From NCBI GenBank assembly GCA_039025395.1, contig JBCCOK010000022.1, positions 7,680 to 71,679 on the forward strand: a stretch of DNA of 64,000 bases. Direction: 5' to 3'. The DNA comes from Hoeflea_A sp039025395. GTDB taxonomy: Bacteria > Pseudomonadota > Alphaproteobacteria > Rhizobiales > Rhizobiaceae. Position numbers and translations under genes: made by a program. Under the pieces are notes generated by a model. It saw only the letters and a list, made by a program, of their open reading frames with translations, did no database searches and was not told the origin of the DNA. Below, piece after piece: positions 26,751 through 35,386 of the stretch (position 1 is its first letter; the number at the start of each line of letters is the position of its first letter).

Positions 26751-27005
26751 ATGGATGACGAACCGATTAAGGAAGAGGCTGCTTCAGCGGAGGCTGGTGA
26801 ACGGCGTAATGACGCCCATTCAGATCCGCAGCGCAACTTCGAGGACTTGCCACCTGCGGCACAAAGGGCGCTGAAGGAAGCCGAAGAACGTCGCCAGTCG
26901 CATCCTTCGCCAGCTCCGCAGCCGAAGGAACTCGGAGGCCGTGGCGGCAAGGACCCGGCCCGCTATGGCGACTGGGAAATCGACGGCCGCGCTGTCGACT
27001 TTTAG
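26751..27005 (+). CDS. DUF1674 protein, SdhAF4-like succinate dehydrogenase assembly factor
   Basis: An 84-residue protein whose C-terminus GGRGGKDPARYGDWEIDGRA is the DUF1674 signature, also found in mitochondrial SDHAF4. SDHAF4 binds the flavinylated SdhA and helps build complex II. By homology the same is expected here, in the cytoplasm. The N-terminal half is acidic and apparently disordered (EEAASAEAGERRND). The ATG at 26751 is used since the conserved part is at the end and the upstream reading frame is antisense to htpX. It is divergent from htpX, with about 100 bp between them serving both promoters. No sdh genes are in the window. Confidence 0.82.
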   Translation: MDDEPIKEEAASAEAGERRNDAHSDPQRNFEDLPPAAQRALKEAEERRQSHPSPAPQPKELGGRGGKDPARYGDWEIDGRAVDF

Positions 27006-27636
27006 GCATCGCATCCCGAATGACGAATGACTTTTTGCGTTACCTTTCATTAGCGTTGCCGGCACTTCCGACCTTAATCCAAAGCAATCATAAGTTGTAT
27101 TAAACCTTCTACAACACCATAGCGATAGTTGTTTGCAACGAGCCTCTGCTGTGCAATTTGCTGAACAGCAAGCGCGTGAATATTTGATATTGCATTTCTA
27201 GGAACGGTTTCAAAATAAGATGGCATGTTCAATACAGCCTATGCCAGCGTTTGCAGCGGCAACTGGATGTCGAGCTTTCGGGGCAACACTTCCAGATTGG
27301 CCGCCAGAAAGTCCTATGACGCCATCAGAGACAATGACATCAAGATCTTCACGATCGGAGCGAGGCCCGTCTGGTCTATTAACAATTCACCGTCAAACGC
27401 CCGTATTGGAGAAAAGTCTTAACGCATGTTAAGCGGCCAAGGTGGTGTTTTGGTGCGCCCTTTTGGAAATAATCGTTCTTGTTCAATACTTTGCGCCTTT
27501 AATTAAAAAACGGCTAAGAAAATTAAGCTGGCTTCAATTCCGTTCAAACAAAATGGCGGTGATGGAATCGGCTCGTTGTGCGTTTCGAAGCGTATGGCCG
27601 AGTTCGTCAGGTGAACAATCTGATGGGACGACAATT
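27006..27636 (+). other. Gene-poor, AT-richer stretch before the VWA gene
   Basis: This 631-bp stretch holds no intact gene apart from the decayed VWA fragment at 27225-27362. Its base composition is clearly more AT-rich than the flanking genes (runs such as TTGTATTAAACC, TAATTAAAAAACGG). It probably contains the promoter of the VWA gene in its right half. No convincing -35/-10 pair, transposase or terminal repeat was recognised. Confidence 0.5.
27225..27362 (+). pseudogene. Fragment of a TadG/VWA-domain paralogue
   Basis: About 46 codons beginning MFNTAYASV and ending NDIKIFTIGA. They correspond to the part of the neighbouring VWA protein that reads IFNTAYADV and ENDIKIFTIGF (around 28769-28895). 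Length and spacing agree, and the ATCAAGATCTTCACGATCGG core is shared base for base. No N-terminal membrane segment or MIDAS motif precedes it, and the frame after it is not homologous. It is therefore best read as the 3' relic of a former tandem duplicate, not a functional gene. Confidence 0.65.
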
Positions 27637-29058
27637 ATGCGTACTGGAAACCTAACAGCGTTGTGCCGGACGTTCCGGCGGGACGAAAAAGGCAATTTCA
27701 TGATGATCTTTGCCTTCGCGACCGCAGTGATTTTTCTGAGTGTCGGTCTCGCCGTCGAATATTCGCATTCGATCAATATCAAGACGCGGGTGACCAATGC
27801 TCTGGACGCCGCCACGCTTGCGACAGCAAGAGCAATATCTGTCGGTGACATTACTGAAGCTCAGGCTCCGAAATATCTTGAAGACGTCTTTATCGCCAAT
27901 ATCGGCGAGACCAAACTGAGCGGCAGCCCTTACACGCTCAAGAATATAAAGATCGACACGGTCGCCCAAACGGTCTCCGCGCAGGCGAACTACGATCAGG
28001 ATCTCGACTTCATTAGCGTTGGCACCGCCGCGCAAACGCAGAAGATCGGCAGCCAGTCTGCAGCCACCTATGGCATGTCAGACGTTGAAGTTGCGATGGT
28101 TCTCGATGTGACCGGCTCCATGTCCGGTGCGAAAATCGTAGCTCTCCGAGAGGCTGCCGCGCTCGGCGTTTCCGAACTCCTCAGCGTCAACAGCCCGGGC
28201 GACGAGAAGGTACGTATCAGCCTGGTGCCGTACTCCTACGGCGTCAATGTCGGTCCCTTGGCGAAGTATGTCTATGCCGATTTCCCCTACAAGAAGAGCA
28301 ACGCACCTGCATTCGATCAGGAATTGTTTCAGGAAGTCGGTATCGGGTACGACATTGCAGCTTTCCAGGAAACCGGAAACATGGAGCACATGCTTGCCGA
28401 TGATGACGGTTCGCCGATCGACAATTGCGCCACTGACCGCAAAAAGCCGAATAGCGGAACCAATTATCAGATTTCCGACGCCAATCCGTCCAAGGGTATG
28501 ATTCCGCGCGACTCCCGCATGAAGGAGAGCTATTGCCCGAGCGCGGAACTGGTTCCGCTGAGCAGCGACTTGGGCAAGCTCAACACAGCCGTCCTGGCGC
28601 TGCCGGCTTCGGGATGGACCGCCGGTCATATCGGCTTGCAGTGGGCTTACTACACCATTTCGCATAGCTGGGCCGACTATATGCCAACGGGTTCAAAGCC
28701 GGGCGATCATACCATCGCGGATAATCAGATCGACAAATACATTATCCTGATGACCGACGGTATTTTCAATACCGCCTATGCGGATGTGAAGAGGCAGGAC
28801 TGGAGCCCTGGAAATCAGGCGTCGACGTCCTTCAAATTTGCAAAATCCATGTGCACGCACATCAAGGAAAACGATATCAAGATCTTCACGATCGGCTTCC
28901 AGATGAACCAAGAAAGCGCGCTCAATATGCTCAAGAATTGCGCGAGCCCCGATGATGGCGACGTGACCTATCACTACGAGCCGGAGACAAGCCAGGAGCT
29001 CAAGGAGACCTATGCGATCATCGCGCGGACCATTCAAACCCTGCGCTTGATTCAGTAG
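27637..29058 (+). CDS. TadG-like pilus-assembly-family protein with VWA domain
   Basis: A 473-residue protein. RRDEKGNFMMIFAFATAV (14-31) followed by a hydrophobic helix to residue 41 is the TadE/TadG-type pilin-like N-terminus. Residues 150-470 form a von Willebrand factor A domain with the MIDAS motif Asp157-Val-Thr-Gly-Ser161 and the later LMTDGIFNTAY. It should be anchored in the inner membrane with the VWA part in the periplasm, as in TadG proteins that assist Flp pilus assembly. No other tad/cpa gene lies in the window, so a pilus role is only family inference. The start at 27637 is chosen over 27442, because the stretch before it lacks family character. A strong terminator follows at 29081. 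Confidence 0.8.
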   Translation: MRTGNLTALCRTFRRDEKGNFMMIFAFATAVIFLSVGLAVEYSHSINIKTRVTNALDAATLATARAISVGDITEAQAPKYLEDVFIANIGETKLSGSPYTLKNIKIDTVAQTVSAQANYDQDLDFISVGTAAQTQKIGSQSAATYGMSDVEVAMVLDVTGSMSGAKIVALREAAALGVSELLSVNSPGDEKVRISLVPYSYGVNVGPLAKYVYADFPYKKSNAPAFDQELFQEVGIGYDIAAFQETGNMEHMLADDDGSPIDNCATDRKKPNSGTNYQISDANPSKGMIPRDSRMKESYCPSAELVPLSSDLGKLNTAVLALPASGWTAGHIGLQWAYYTISHSWADYMPTGSKPGDHTIADNQIDKYIILMTDGIFNTAYADVKRQDWSPGNQASTSFKFAKSMCTHIKENDIKIFTIGFQMNQESALNMLKNCASPDDGDVTYHYEPETSQELKETYAIIARTIQTLRLIQ

Positions 29059-29080
29059 CTTCATTTCCATTCTGCTTCGA

Positions 29081-29110
29081 AACCAGCCGCGACCAGCGGC
29101 TGGTTTTTTT
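29081..29110 (+). terminator. Rho-independent terminator after the VWA gene
   Basis: A perfect 10-bp stem AACCAGCCGC/GCGGCTGGTT with a 5-nt loop (29091-29095) runs directly into a run of eight T. It lies 22 nt after the VWA stop codon. Confidence 0.92.
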
Positions 29111-29227
29111 ATTGCCCGGAGCAGTCCCCAGCGGGATTTTCGCCGGGGGCTGATTTCGCTGTTCCTGTGGGCCAAAAAAGTGCATTAGGGTCTTTGCGTT
29201 TAAACGGGCCGCACGGGACATCTGGCG

Positions 29228-30553
29228 ATGGGCGCCAAAGGGCGATTGAGATCCTTTCAGAAACTGCTCGCGCATGCGCGCGATATTACGCAAGTCGATG
29301 TCGGCTTTCGTCTTTGGGATGGATCGACCGTTCCTCAGGACCTCCCGCCGGATGCCTTTGCCGTGCAGATCGCGGATGAAGGCGTTGTGGCCGCGATGAT
29401 CCGTAGGCCATCCATGGAGACATTGCTCAATCTTTGGGTTGCCAAGCGGATTGATCTTGCCAATGGCGACCTGTTCGATCTGACCGCGCAAAAACCAAAG
29501 ATAAAGACGCGCGAAATCCGCAAATCGCTTAACAAATGGCTGGCTTTCAACACGGCACGCAGGTTCTGGTTTGTCAATCGCGGCGGACCGTGGCCGCTCG
29601 CGGATCAGGCGGACGAAAAACCAAGCGACGGCAGCCGCGTCGAGAACGAACAGAACATCCAGTATCACTACGATGTTTCGAACGCGTTCTACGCACTGTG
29701 GCTCGATAAGGAGATGGTCTATAGCTGCGGTTATTGCACCGGCTGGGATAACACGATCGACCAGATGCAGCAGGACAAGCTGGAAATGATCTGCCGAAAG
29801 CTGCGCTTGAGGCCGGGAGAGCATATGCTGGACATCGGTTGCGGCTGGGGGGCGCTTTGTAACTATGCAGCACAGCATTACGGCGTTACGGCGCTTGGCG
29901 TTTCGCTGAGCACCCAGCAGGTCGATTATGCCAAGGCGAAGGCAGCACAACTGGGACTGGCCGATCGCGTCAAGTTCGAACTGACCGACTACGCCACGGT
30001 GCAGGGACAATTCGATAAGGTCGTGTCGGTCGGCATGCACGAACATATCGGCATTGCCAACTATCCGACCTATTACAATACAGTGAAGCGTGTCTTGAAG
30101 AGCGGAGGACTTTATCTGCACCATGCCATCACCCGACCGGCCAAAAAGGATGGAAAGACCTTCCGCAAAGGCAATGAAGAGTTCAAACTGCTGACGAAAT
30201 ACATCTTTCCGGGCGGCGAACTCGACCATATCGGCAATACCGTGACCATGCTGGAGCAGTATGGTTTCGAAGTGCACGACGTTGAGGCGTGGCGCGAGCA
30301 CTATCAGCGCACCTGTCGGCATTGGCACGACCGCCTGCAGAAAAACTACGACGCGGCTGTGGAAGAGGTTGGCGAGGTAAAGACCCGCATGTGGCTGCTT
30401 TATCTCGGCGGCTGTGCGATCACCTTCGAGCGCGACGGCGCGCGCATCTACCAAACGCTGGTCTCGCACAAAAGGCGTGGCCCGAGCGGCCTTCCACCTA
30501 CCCGGGCCGACCTTTATTCAGAACAAGCGCCGACGGTTGAAGAGGCGGGCTGA
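29228..30553 (+). CDS. cfa: Cyclopropane-fatty-acyl-phospholipid synthase
   Basis: An SAM-dependent enzyme that adds a methylene bridge to unsaturated acyl chains in membrane phospholipids, 441 residues. The N-terminal lipid-binding part (1-140) is followed by QYHYDVSNAFYALWLDKEM, YSCGYC and the SAM-binding motif MLDIGCGWGALCNYAAQHYG. The C-terminal part has KYIFPGGELDHI and the EVHDVEAWREHY segment, which provide the rest of the active site. It is a cytoplasmic, membrane-associated protein. The start is ATG 29228. The gene stands alone between the strong terminator at 29081-29110 and the convergent acs gene, with 28 bp between the stops. Rhizobiales often carry more than one copy, so its number (cfa1 or cfa2) cannot be given. 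Confidence 0.94.
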   Translation: MGAKGRLRSFQKLLAHARDITQVDVGFRLWDGSTVPQDLPPDAFAVQIADEGVVAAMIRRPSMETLLNLWVAKRIDLANGDLFDLTAQKPKIKTREIRKSLNKWLAFNTARRFWFVNRGGPWPLADQADEKPSDGSRVENEQNIQYHYDVSNAFYALWLDKEMVYSCGYCTGWDNTIDQMQQDKLEMICRKLRLRPGEHMLDIGCGWGALCNYAAQHYGVTALGVSLSTQQVDYAKAKAAQLGLADRVKFELTDYATVQGQFDKVVSVGMHEHIGIANYPTYYNTVKRVLKSGGLYLHHAITRPAKKDGKTFRKGNEEFKLLTKYIFPGGELDHIGNTVTMLEQYGFEVHDVEAWREHYQRTCRHWHDRLQKNYDAAVEEVGEVKTRMWLLYLGGCAITFERDGARIYQTLVSHKRRGPSGLPPTRADLYSEQAPTVEEAG

Positions 30554-30581
30554 GTGACCTGCTGCGGCGGGGTGCCGGTAC

Positions 30582-32531
30582 CTATTTCTTGTTTTGCCGA
30601 TTGTCGATCAGATCGTCGACCACGGCAGGTTCGGCAAGAGTTGAGGTGTCACCGAGCGAACTGAAATCGTCTTCCGCGATCTTGCGCAATATGCGGCGCA
30701 TGATCTTGCCGGAGCGGGTTTTCGGAAGGCCCGGCGCAAACTGGATCTTGTCCGGCGATGCAATCGGACCGATTTCATGGCGGACATGTTTGACCAGATC
30801 CTTGCGAAGACTGTCGGTTGCCTTCTGACCCGCCATCAGCGTGACATAGCAATAGATGCCCTGCCCCTTGATGTCATGCGGGTAGCCAACAACGGCTGCC
30901 TCGGAGACCTTGTCGTGAGCGACCAGAGCCGACTCGACCTCAGCGGTTCCCATGCGGTGTCCGGATACATTGATCACGTCGTCGACGCGGCCGGTGATCC
31001 AGTAATAGCCGTCCTTATCCCTGCGGCACCCGTCTCCGGTGAAATACTTGCCGGCGTAGGTGGAGAAATAGGTCTGAATGAAACGCTCATGGTCGCCATA
31101 GACGGTTCGCATCTGACCGGGCCAGGAATCCGTGATGCACAGATTGCCCTCGGTGGGGCCATCGAGCACATTGCCGTCGCCATCGACGAGTTCAGGTTGA
31201 ATGCCGAAAAACGGCCTTGTTGCCGAGCCGGGTTTCAGGTTGGTCGCGCCGGGCAACGGCGTGATCATGATACCGCCTGTTTCGGTCTGCCACCAGGTGT
31301 CGACGATCGGCGACTTCATTTCGCCGACGACGTTGTAGTACCAGTCCCAGGCTTCCGGATTGATCGGCTCGCCGACCGTTCCGAGCGTGCGCAGGGTGGC
31401 GCGCGATGAACGCTTGACGAATTCGTCGCCGGCGCCCATGAGCGCGCGGATCGCCGTCGGCGCTGTGTAGAAGATATTGACCTGATGCTTGTCGACAATA
31501 TCCCAGAAACGGCCGGCGTCAGGATAATTCGGGACGCCTTCGAACATCAGCGTGGTGGCGCCGTTGGCGAGCGGTCCATAGACTATATAAGAATGGCCCG
31601 TCACCCATCCGACATCAGCGGTACACCAGTAGATATCGCCTTCGTGGTAGTCAAAGACATATTGGTGCGTCATTGAAGCGTAGACGAGATAGCCGGCAGT
31701 CGAGTGAAGCACGCCCTTGGGCTTGCCGGTCGAGCCGGAGGTGTAGAGAATGAAGAGCGGATCCTCTGCCTTCATTCGGGCCGGAGGGCAGTCGGGTTTT
31801 GCCTTCTCAATGGCCTGCTGATAGGCGATGTCGCGGCCCTCGGTCCATCCGACGCTCGCGCCGGTCCGACGCACGACGAGGACGTTTTTCACCGGTACAC
31901 CGTTTTTCGCTGCGATTTCAACGGCTTCATCGGTGTTGTCCTTCAATGGAATGTGCTTTCCGCCGCGCAATCCTTCGTCAGCGGTGATGATGAAGGTGGA
32001 TTCGCAGTCGACGATGCGGCCGGCCAGCGCGTCAGGAGAGAATCCGCCGAAGACGACCGAGTGAATGGCGCCGATGCGCGAGCAGGCCAGCATGGCATAG
32101 GCGGCTTCGACGATCATCGGCATGTAGATGGTAACCCGGTCGCCCTTCTTGACGCCGGCTGATTTCAAGACATTGGAAAGACGGCATACCTTGTCGTAGA
32201 GTTCATTGTATGTGATCTTCTTGTCTTCGTAAGGATTGTCGCCCTCCCAAATGATCGCAACCTGATCACCGCGCCTTTTCAGATGGCGGTCGATACAGTT
32301 GTAGGAGACGTTGGTGACGCCATCCTCGAACCATTTGATCGACACCTTGCCGTCGAAGGTCGTGTTCTTGACCTTGGTAAACGGTTTGAACCAGTCGATC
32401 CGCTTACCGTGCTTTTTCCAGAATTTGTCCGGGCTTCCGACGCTTTGACGGTACCAGTCAAGATAGGTCTCATTGTCGACCAGTGCGCGCTTTTTTGCCG
32501 CCTTGAGTACCTTATAGGTCTTATTGCTCAT
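30582..32531 (-). CDS. acs: Acetyl-CoA synthetase
   Basis: This enzyme activates acetate through acetyl-AMP to acetyl-CoA, 649 residues, the normal length. The P-loop-like A3 motif is YTSGSTGKPKGVLHSTAG. DTWWQTETGG and YFTGDGCRRDKDGYYWITGR are the A5 and A7-A8 motifs. PKTRSGKIMRRILR carries the A10 lysine that is acetylated in the Pat/CobB control of the family. AAAGGAGGAG lies directly before the ATG, one of the strongest ribosome binding sites in the window. It is monocistronic and divergent from the trcR gene. Confidence 0.97.
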   Translation of the reverse strand: MSNKTYKVLKAAKKRALVDNETYLDWYRQSVGSPDKFWKKHGKRIDWFKPFTKVKNTTFDGKVSIKWFEDGVTNVSYNCIDRHLKRRGDQVAIIWEGDNPYEDKKITYNELYDKVCRLSNVLKSAGVKKGDRVTIYMPMIVEAAYAMLACSRIGAIHSVVFGGFSPDALAGRIVDCESTFIITADEGLRGGKHIPLKDNTDEAVEIAAKNGVPVKNVLVVRRTGASVGWTEGRDIAYQQAIEKAKPDCPPARMKAEDPLFILYTSGSTGKPKGVLHSTAGYLVYASMTHQYVFDYHEGDIYWCTADVGWVTGHSYIVYGPLANGATTLMFEGVPNYPDAGRFWDIVDKHQVNIFYTAPTAIRALMGAGDEFVKRSSRATLRTLGTVGEPINPEAWDWYYNVVGEMKSPIVDTWWQTETGGIMITPLPGATNLKPGSATRPFFGIQPELVDGDGNVLDGPTEGNLCITDSWPGQMRTVYGDHERFIQTYFSTYAGKYFTGDGCRRDKDGYYWITGRVDDVINVSGHRMGTAEVESALVAHDKVSEAAVVGYPHDIKGQGIYCYVTLMAGQKATDSLRKDLVKHVRHEIGPIASPDKIQFAPGLPKTRSGKIMRRILRKIAEDDFSSLGDTSTLAEPAVVDDLIDNRQNKK

Positions 32532-32758
32532 GCACTCCTCCTTTGCTTGCGGACCGATGCTGCCAGTCTCCTACCCGCAGGCATGCAATCGACCATGTAA
32601 TAACAATTGTTGCCGCAAGAGCAATTAGACTTATGGGCCTCTCGTGTGGCGTGATTGCATTTATTGCAGATCAGCGCTATAGGATCGAACAATTCCCGGA
32701 AAATGTGGTACAGCCCACGGCCCGCGCTCCGGAGCGGGCGGACAGGAGACGTTTATCC

Positions 32759-33466
32759 ATGGTTCAGCAATTGCTTATGCCGAAGGCGACGGCCGTCTGG
32801 CTTGTCGACAATACAGCGCTTACCTTCGAACAGATCGCCCAATTCTGCAAACTGCATACGCTGGAGGTGAAAGCCATCGCCGACGGCGAATCGGCGCAGG
32901 GAATCAAGGGTCTCGACCCGATCCAGACCGGGCAGCTTTCGCGCGAAGAGATCGCCAAGGCCGAGGCCGACCCGGCGCACAAGCTGAAGCTTTCAAGCCC
33001 GAAGGTGCACGTTCCTGAACTGAAACGCAAAGGCCCGCGTTACACGCCCGTTTCAAAGCGGCAGGACCGACCTAACGCCATCCTTTGGCTGGTGCGCAAT
33101 CATCCCGAGCTGCGCGATGCGCAGATTTCGCGGCTTGTCGGCACCACAAAATCCACCATTCAGCAGATCCGCGACCGCACCCACTGGAATTCAGCCAATC
33201 TGACTCCGCTTGATCCAGTGACGCTTGGGCTGTGCACGCAGATCGATCTTGACATGGAGGTTGAAAAAGCCGCCAAGGACCGGCCTTCCGAAGTCGTGCA
33301 GCGTGCCGACGAGACTCTGCTTCCGGCAAACGAAACCGAACGTGGCATTTTCGAAACGCAGCCTGCTCCGGCAAAAGCGAAAGAAGAGGAAATCGACGCC
33401 GATGCCGTGTTCGCCAAGCTCAAATCGCTGAAATCGGAAGATCCGCAGGAGTCCGGACAGTCGTGA
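32759..33466 (+). CDS. trcR: DUF1013/TrcR-family cell-cycle transcriptional regulator
   Basis: A 235-residue protein of the alphaproteobacteria-specific DUF1013 family, which includes TrcR of Caulobacter, reported to bind RNA polymerase at cell-cycle promoters. An N-terminal part resembling a sigma/HTH fold (AVWLVDNTALTFEQIAQFC, then LEVKAIADGE) is followed by RPNAILWLVRNHPELRD and ISRLVGTTKSTIQQIRDRTH, a second helix-turn-helix-like unit. The C-terminal tail is Lys/Glu-rich. The start at 32759 is used because AGGAG lies about 10 nt upstream. A longer in-frame opening at 32543 lacks the family's character. Confidence 0.88.
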   Translation: MVQQLLMPKATAVWLVDNTALTFEQIAQFCKLHTLEVKAIADGESAQGIKGLDPIQTGQLSREEIAKAEADPAHKLKLSSPKVHVPELKRKGPRYTPVSKRQDRPNAILWLVRNHPELRDAQISRLVGTTKSTIQQIRDRTHWNSANLTPLDPVTLGLCTQIDLDMEVEKAAKDRPSEVVQRADETLLPANETERGIFETQPAPAKAKEEEIDADAVFAKLKSLKSEDPQESGQS

Positions 33467-33469
33467 TCG

Positions 33470-33489
33470 CCCGCCATGCGGGTTGTTTT
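33470..33489 (+). terminator. Probable terminator of trcR
   Basis: A short stem CCCGC-CAT-GCGGG (33470-33482) is followed by the T-rich run TTGTTTT, four bases after the trcR stop and just before the convergent AbgT gene. Confidence 0.6.
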
Positions 33490-33493
33490 CAAA

Positions 33494-35038
33494 TCAGCGG
33501 GTGATCTGGAATTCGAAAAAGGCGCCGGGCCCCAACGGAATGCCTAGGCCCGCCCAAACGGTCATGATGACGACACCGGCGACCATCAACCAGATCGCGT
33601 AGGGGATCATCATCGCCATCAGGCTGCCAATGCCGAAATCTTTGTCCCAGCGCTGACAGAAAATCAGAATGAGCGGGAAATAGACATTCAAAGGCGTGAT
33701 GACGTTGGTGGCGGAGTCGCCGATGCGGTAAGCGGCCGTTGCGGTCTCCGGACTGAAGCCAAGGAGCATGAGCATTGGCACAAGGATGGGCGCCAACAAA
33801 GCCCATTTGGCCGAAGCTGAGCCGACAAACAGATTTATGACGCCGCTGAAAATGACTAGGCCGGCGAGCAATAATGGACCGGGCAGGTTGGTCCAGCGCA
33901 AGAACTCGGCACCGTCGATTGCGAGAATAAGGCCGAGGTTGGACCAAAGGAACATGGCAACGAAATGGGCCGCGGCAAATGAAAGAACCAGATAGTAGCC
34001 CATCTCGGCCATGGAATCGGACATCAGTTTGACAAGATCGCGATGGCTGCCGATTCTTCCGGTAATGCTGCCATAAACCCAGCCGCTCAAAAGAAACAGT
34101 AAAAAGAAGCCGGCGATGAGCGACTTGTAGAATGGCGTCATTCGGGCTTCGGGACGGGCATCAAGATCCAACAAAGGCGTGCCGGGGCCGATGGTCAGGA
34201 AGATCCAAACTGCGATGACGGCCAAGACCGTAACAAAGGCCCATTTCAGGCCTCGGCGTTCTTCGTCGCTGAGCGGTCCGGCAATCGGCTCGTCGGTGTC
34301 GGCAACCGTGCCGCCACTCCAGGCTCCGAGGCGCGGTTCGATCTGCCGGTCGGTGACATACCAGATGAGCGGCAGATATATGAAGAACAGCGCCATGATC
34401 AGATACCAGTTTCCGGCAATGTTGGCGTCCCATGTCGGATCAAGGATTTCGGCACCGGCCTCGGTGATGCCGAAGAGCAATGCGTCGAGTTGACCAGGAA
34501 ACAGGTTTGCGGAGAAACCGCCGGAAACGCCGGCAAAGGCCGCGGCTATGCCGGCGACAGGGTGACGTCCGGCGGCGGCAAAGATGACGCCGGCCAGCGG
34601 GATTAACACGACATAGGCGGCATCGGCCGCAAGGTTGCCGATCATCGCGACGGCGGCAACAAATGGCGTCAAGAGCAGTTTCGGCGCATTGCTGACGCCG
34701 GCGCGCATGGCAGCGCCCAGCAAGCCGGTGCGTTCGGCCACGCCTGCACCCAACATAACGACCAGCACATAGCCCAGCGGATGGAAGTGGGTGAAAGTGG
34801 TTGGCATATCGACCAGAAGCCGGTTGAGGTTTTGGGCCGAGAATAAACTTTTGGCCTCTACAGGCTGTTCGGTGACCGGGTGGATGGTGGAAAGACCTAG
34901 AAATGCGGCGACCGCGCTGACCACCATCAGTATCGCGATCAGCCAGACGAAGATGAAGACCGGATCAGGCAGCCGGTTGCCGGTCCGTTCGATCGCGGAG
35001 ATAAAGCCCTTGGTGGACGATGAAGGTGTGTCCGTCAT
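33494..35038 (-). CDS. AbgT-family transporter
   Basis: A 514-residue inner-membrane transporter with about 11-12 hydrophobic segments. The opening TGNRLPDPVFIFVWLIAIL, LFSAQNLNRLLVDMPTTFTHFHPLG and PGQLDALLFGITEAGA, plus the C-terminal NLFVGSASAKWALLAPILVPM and SVVTP-like SATNVITPLNVYFPLI, are AbgT signatures. Family members import p-aminobenzoyl-glutamate (AbgT) or export sulfonamides (MtrF-like), driven by the proton gradient. Neither function is favoured by the neighbours, and no abgA/abgB hydrolase genes are present. It ends convergently with trcR. Confidence 0.92.
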   Translation of the reverse strand: MTDTPSSSTKGFISAIERTGNRLPDPVFIFVWLIAILMVVSAVAAFLGLSTIHPVTEQPVEAKSLFSAQNLNRLLVDMPTTFTHFHPLGYVLVVMLGAGVAERTGLLGAAMRAGVSNAPKLLLTPFVAAVAMIGNLAADAAYVVLIPLAGVIFAAAGRHPVAGIAAAFAGVSGGFSANLFPGQLDALLFGITEAGAEILDPTWDANIAGNWYLIMALFFIYLPLIWYVTDRQIEPRLGAWSGGTVADTDEPIAGPLSDEERRGLKWAFVTVLAVIAVWIFLTIGPGTPLLDLDARPEARMTPFYKSLIAGFFLLFLLSGWVYGSITGRIGSHRDLVKLMSDSMAEMGYYLVLSFAAAHFVAMFLWSNLGLILAIDGAEFLRWTNLPGPLLLAGLVIFSGVINLFVGSASAKWALLAPILVPMLMLLGFSPETATAAYRIGDSATNVITPLNVYFPLILIFCQRWDKDFGIGSLMAMMIPYAIWLMVAGVVIMTVWAGLGIPLGPGAFFEFQITR

Positions 35039-35386
35039 GCTGGCCGGTCCTTTGCGCCCATTGATTTGACAAATCCGGCCCGGTTTGAAGCTGTTGATGG
35101 ACGAGGCCGTTTTGCTGCTTGTGTATCTGGCAGTGCATCGGAAGGTAAGCCGGTAAAATTGTCAAGAAACGGCTGACGGGCGACGGCATGGTCCGGGGAG
35201 TCGATGTCATGCCCGGCGCCAATGCTTTACGCGAACGCGGCGGATTTGCTCTAGGGTGCATGGTGGCTGCTGTGCAGTGATTTAACCTTCTGATTTTGCT
35301 TTATTAAAATGGCTCTTGCGTCTTGCTTGACTCTTTCCGCGATTTTTGGAATCTATATTGGAACAAAACAGGAACATTAGAAATAC
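35039..35386. other. Intergenic region between abgT-like gene and imuA
   Basis: 348 bp between divergent genes. The left half should hold the AbgT-gene promoter, but no clear -35/-10 pair was found. The right half is AT-rich and contains a -10-like TATATT at 35354-35359 followed at once by the LexA box at 35361-35375. No small gene or RNA was recognised. Confidence 0.5.
35361..35375 (+). promoter_or_regulatory. LexA (SOS) box upstream of imuA
   Basis: A perfect alphaproteobacterial SOS box GAAC-N7-GAAC at 35361-35375, 11 nt before the imuA ATG and one base after a -10-like TATATT. LexA bound here would block the imuA-imuB-dnaE2 promoter until DNA damage. Confidence 0.9.

Noticed and set aside
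29018..30469. 483-codon open frame on the minus strand opposite cfa
   Set aside because: It lies wholly antisense to a gene with clear family motifs, has no homologous features, and long antisense frames are common at this GC content.
32543..32758. N-terminal extension of the trcR reading frame
   Set aside because: The 72 residues upstream lack the DUF1013 character, while a good ribosome binding site sits before the ATG at 32759.
35332..35353. TTGACT as -35 of the imuA promoter
   Set aside because: The spacing to the TATATT at 35354 is about 20 bp, too long for a standard sigma-70 promoter, so only the -10-like hexamer is mentioned.
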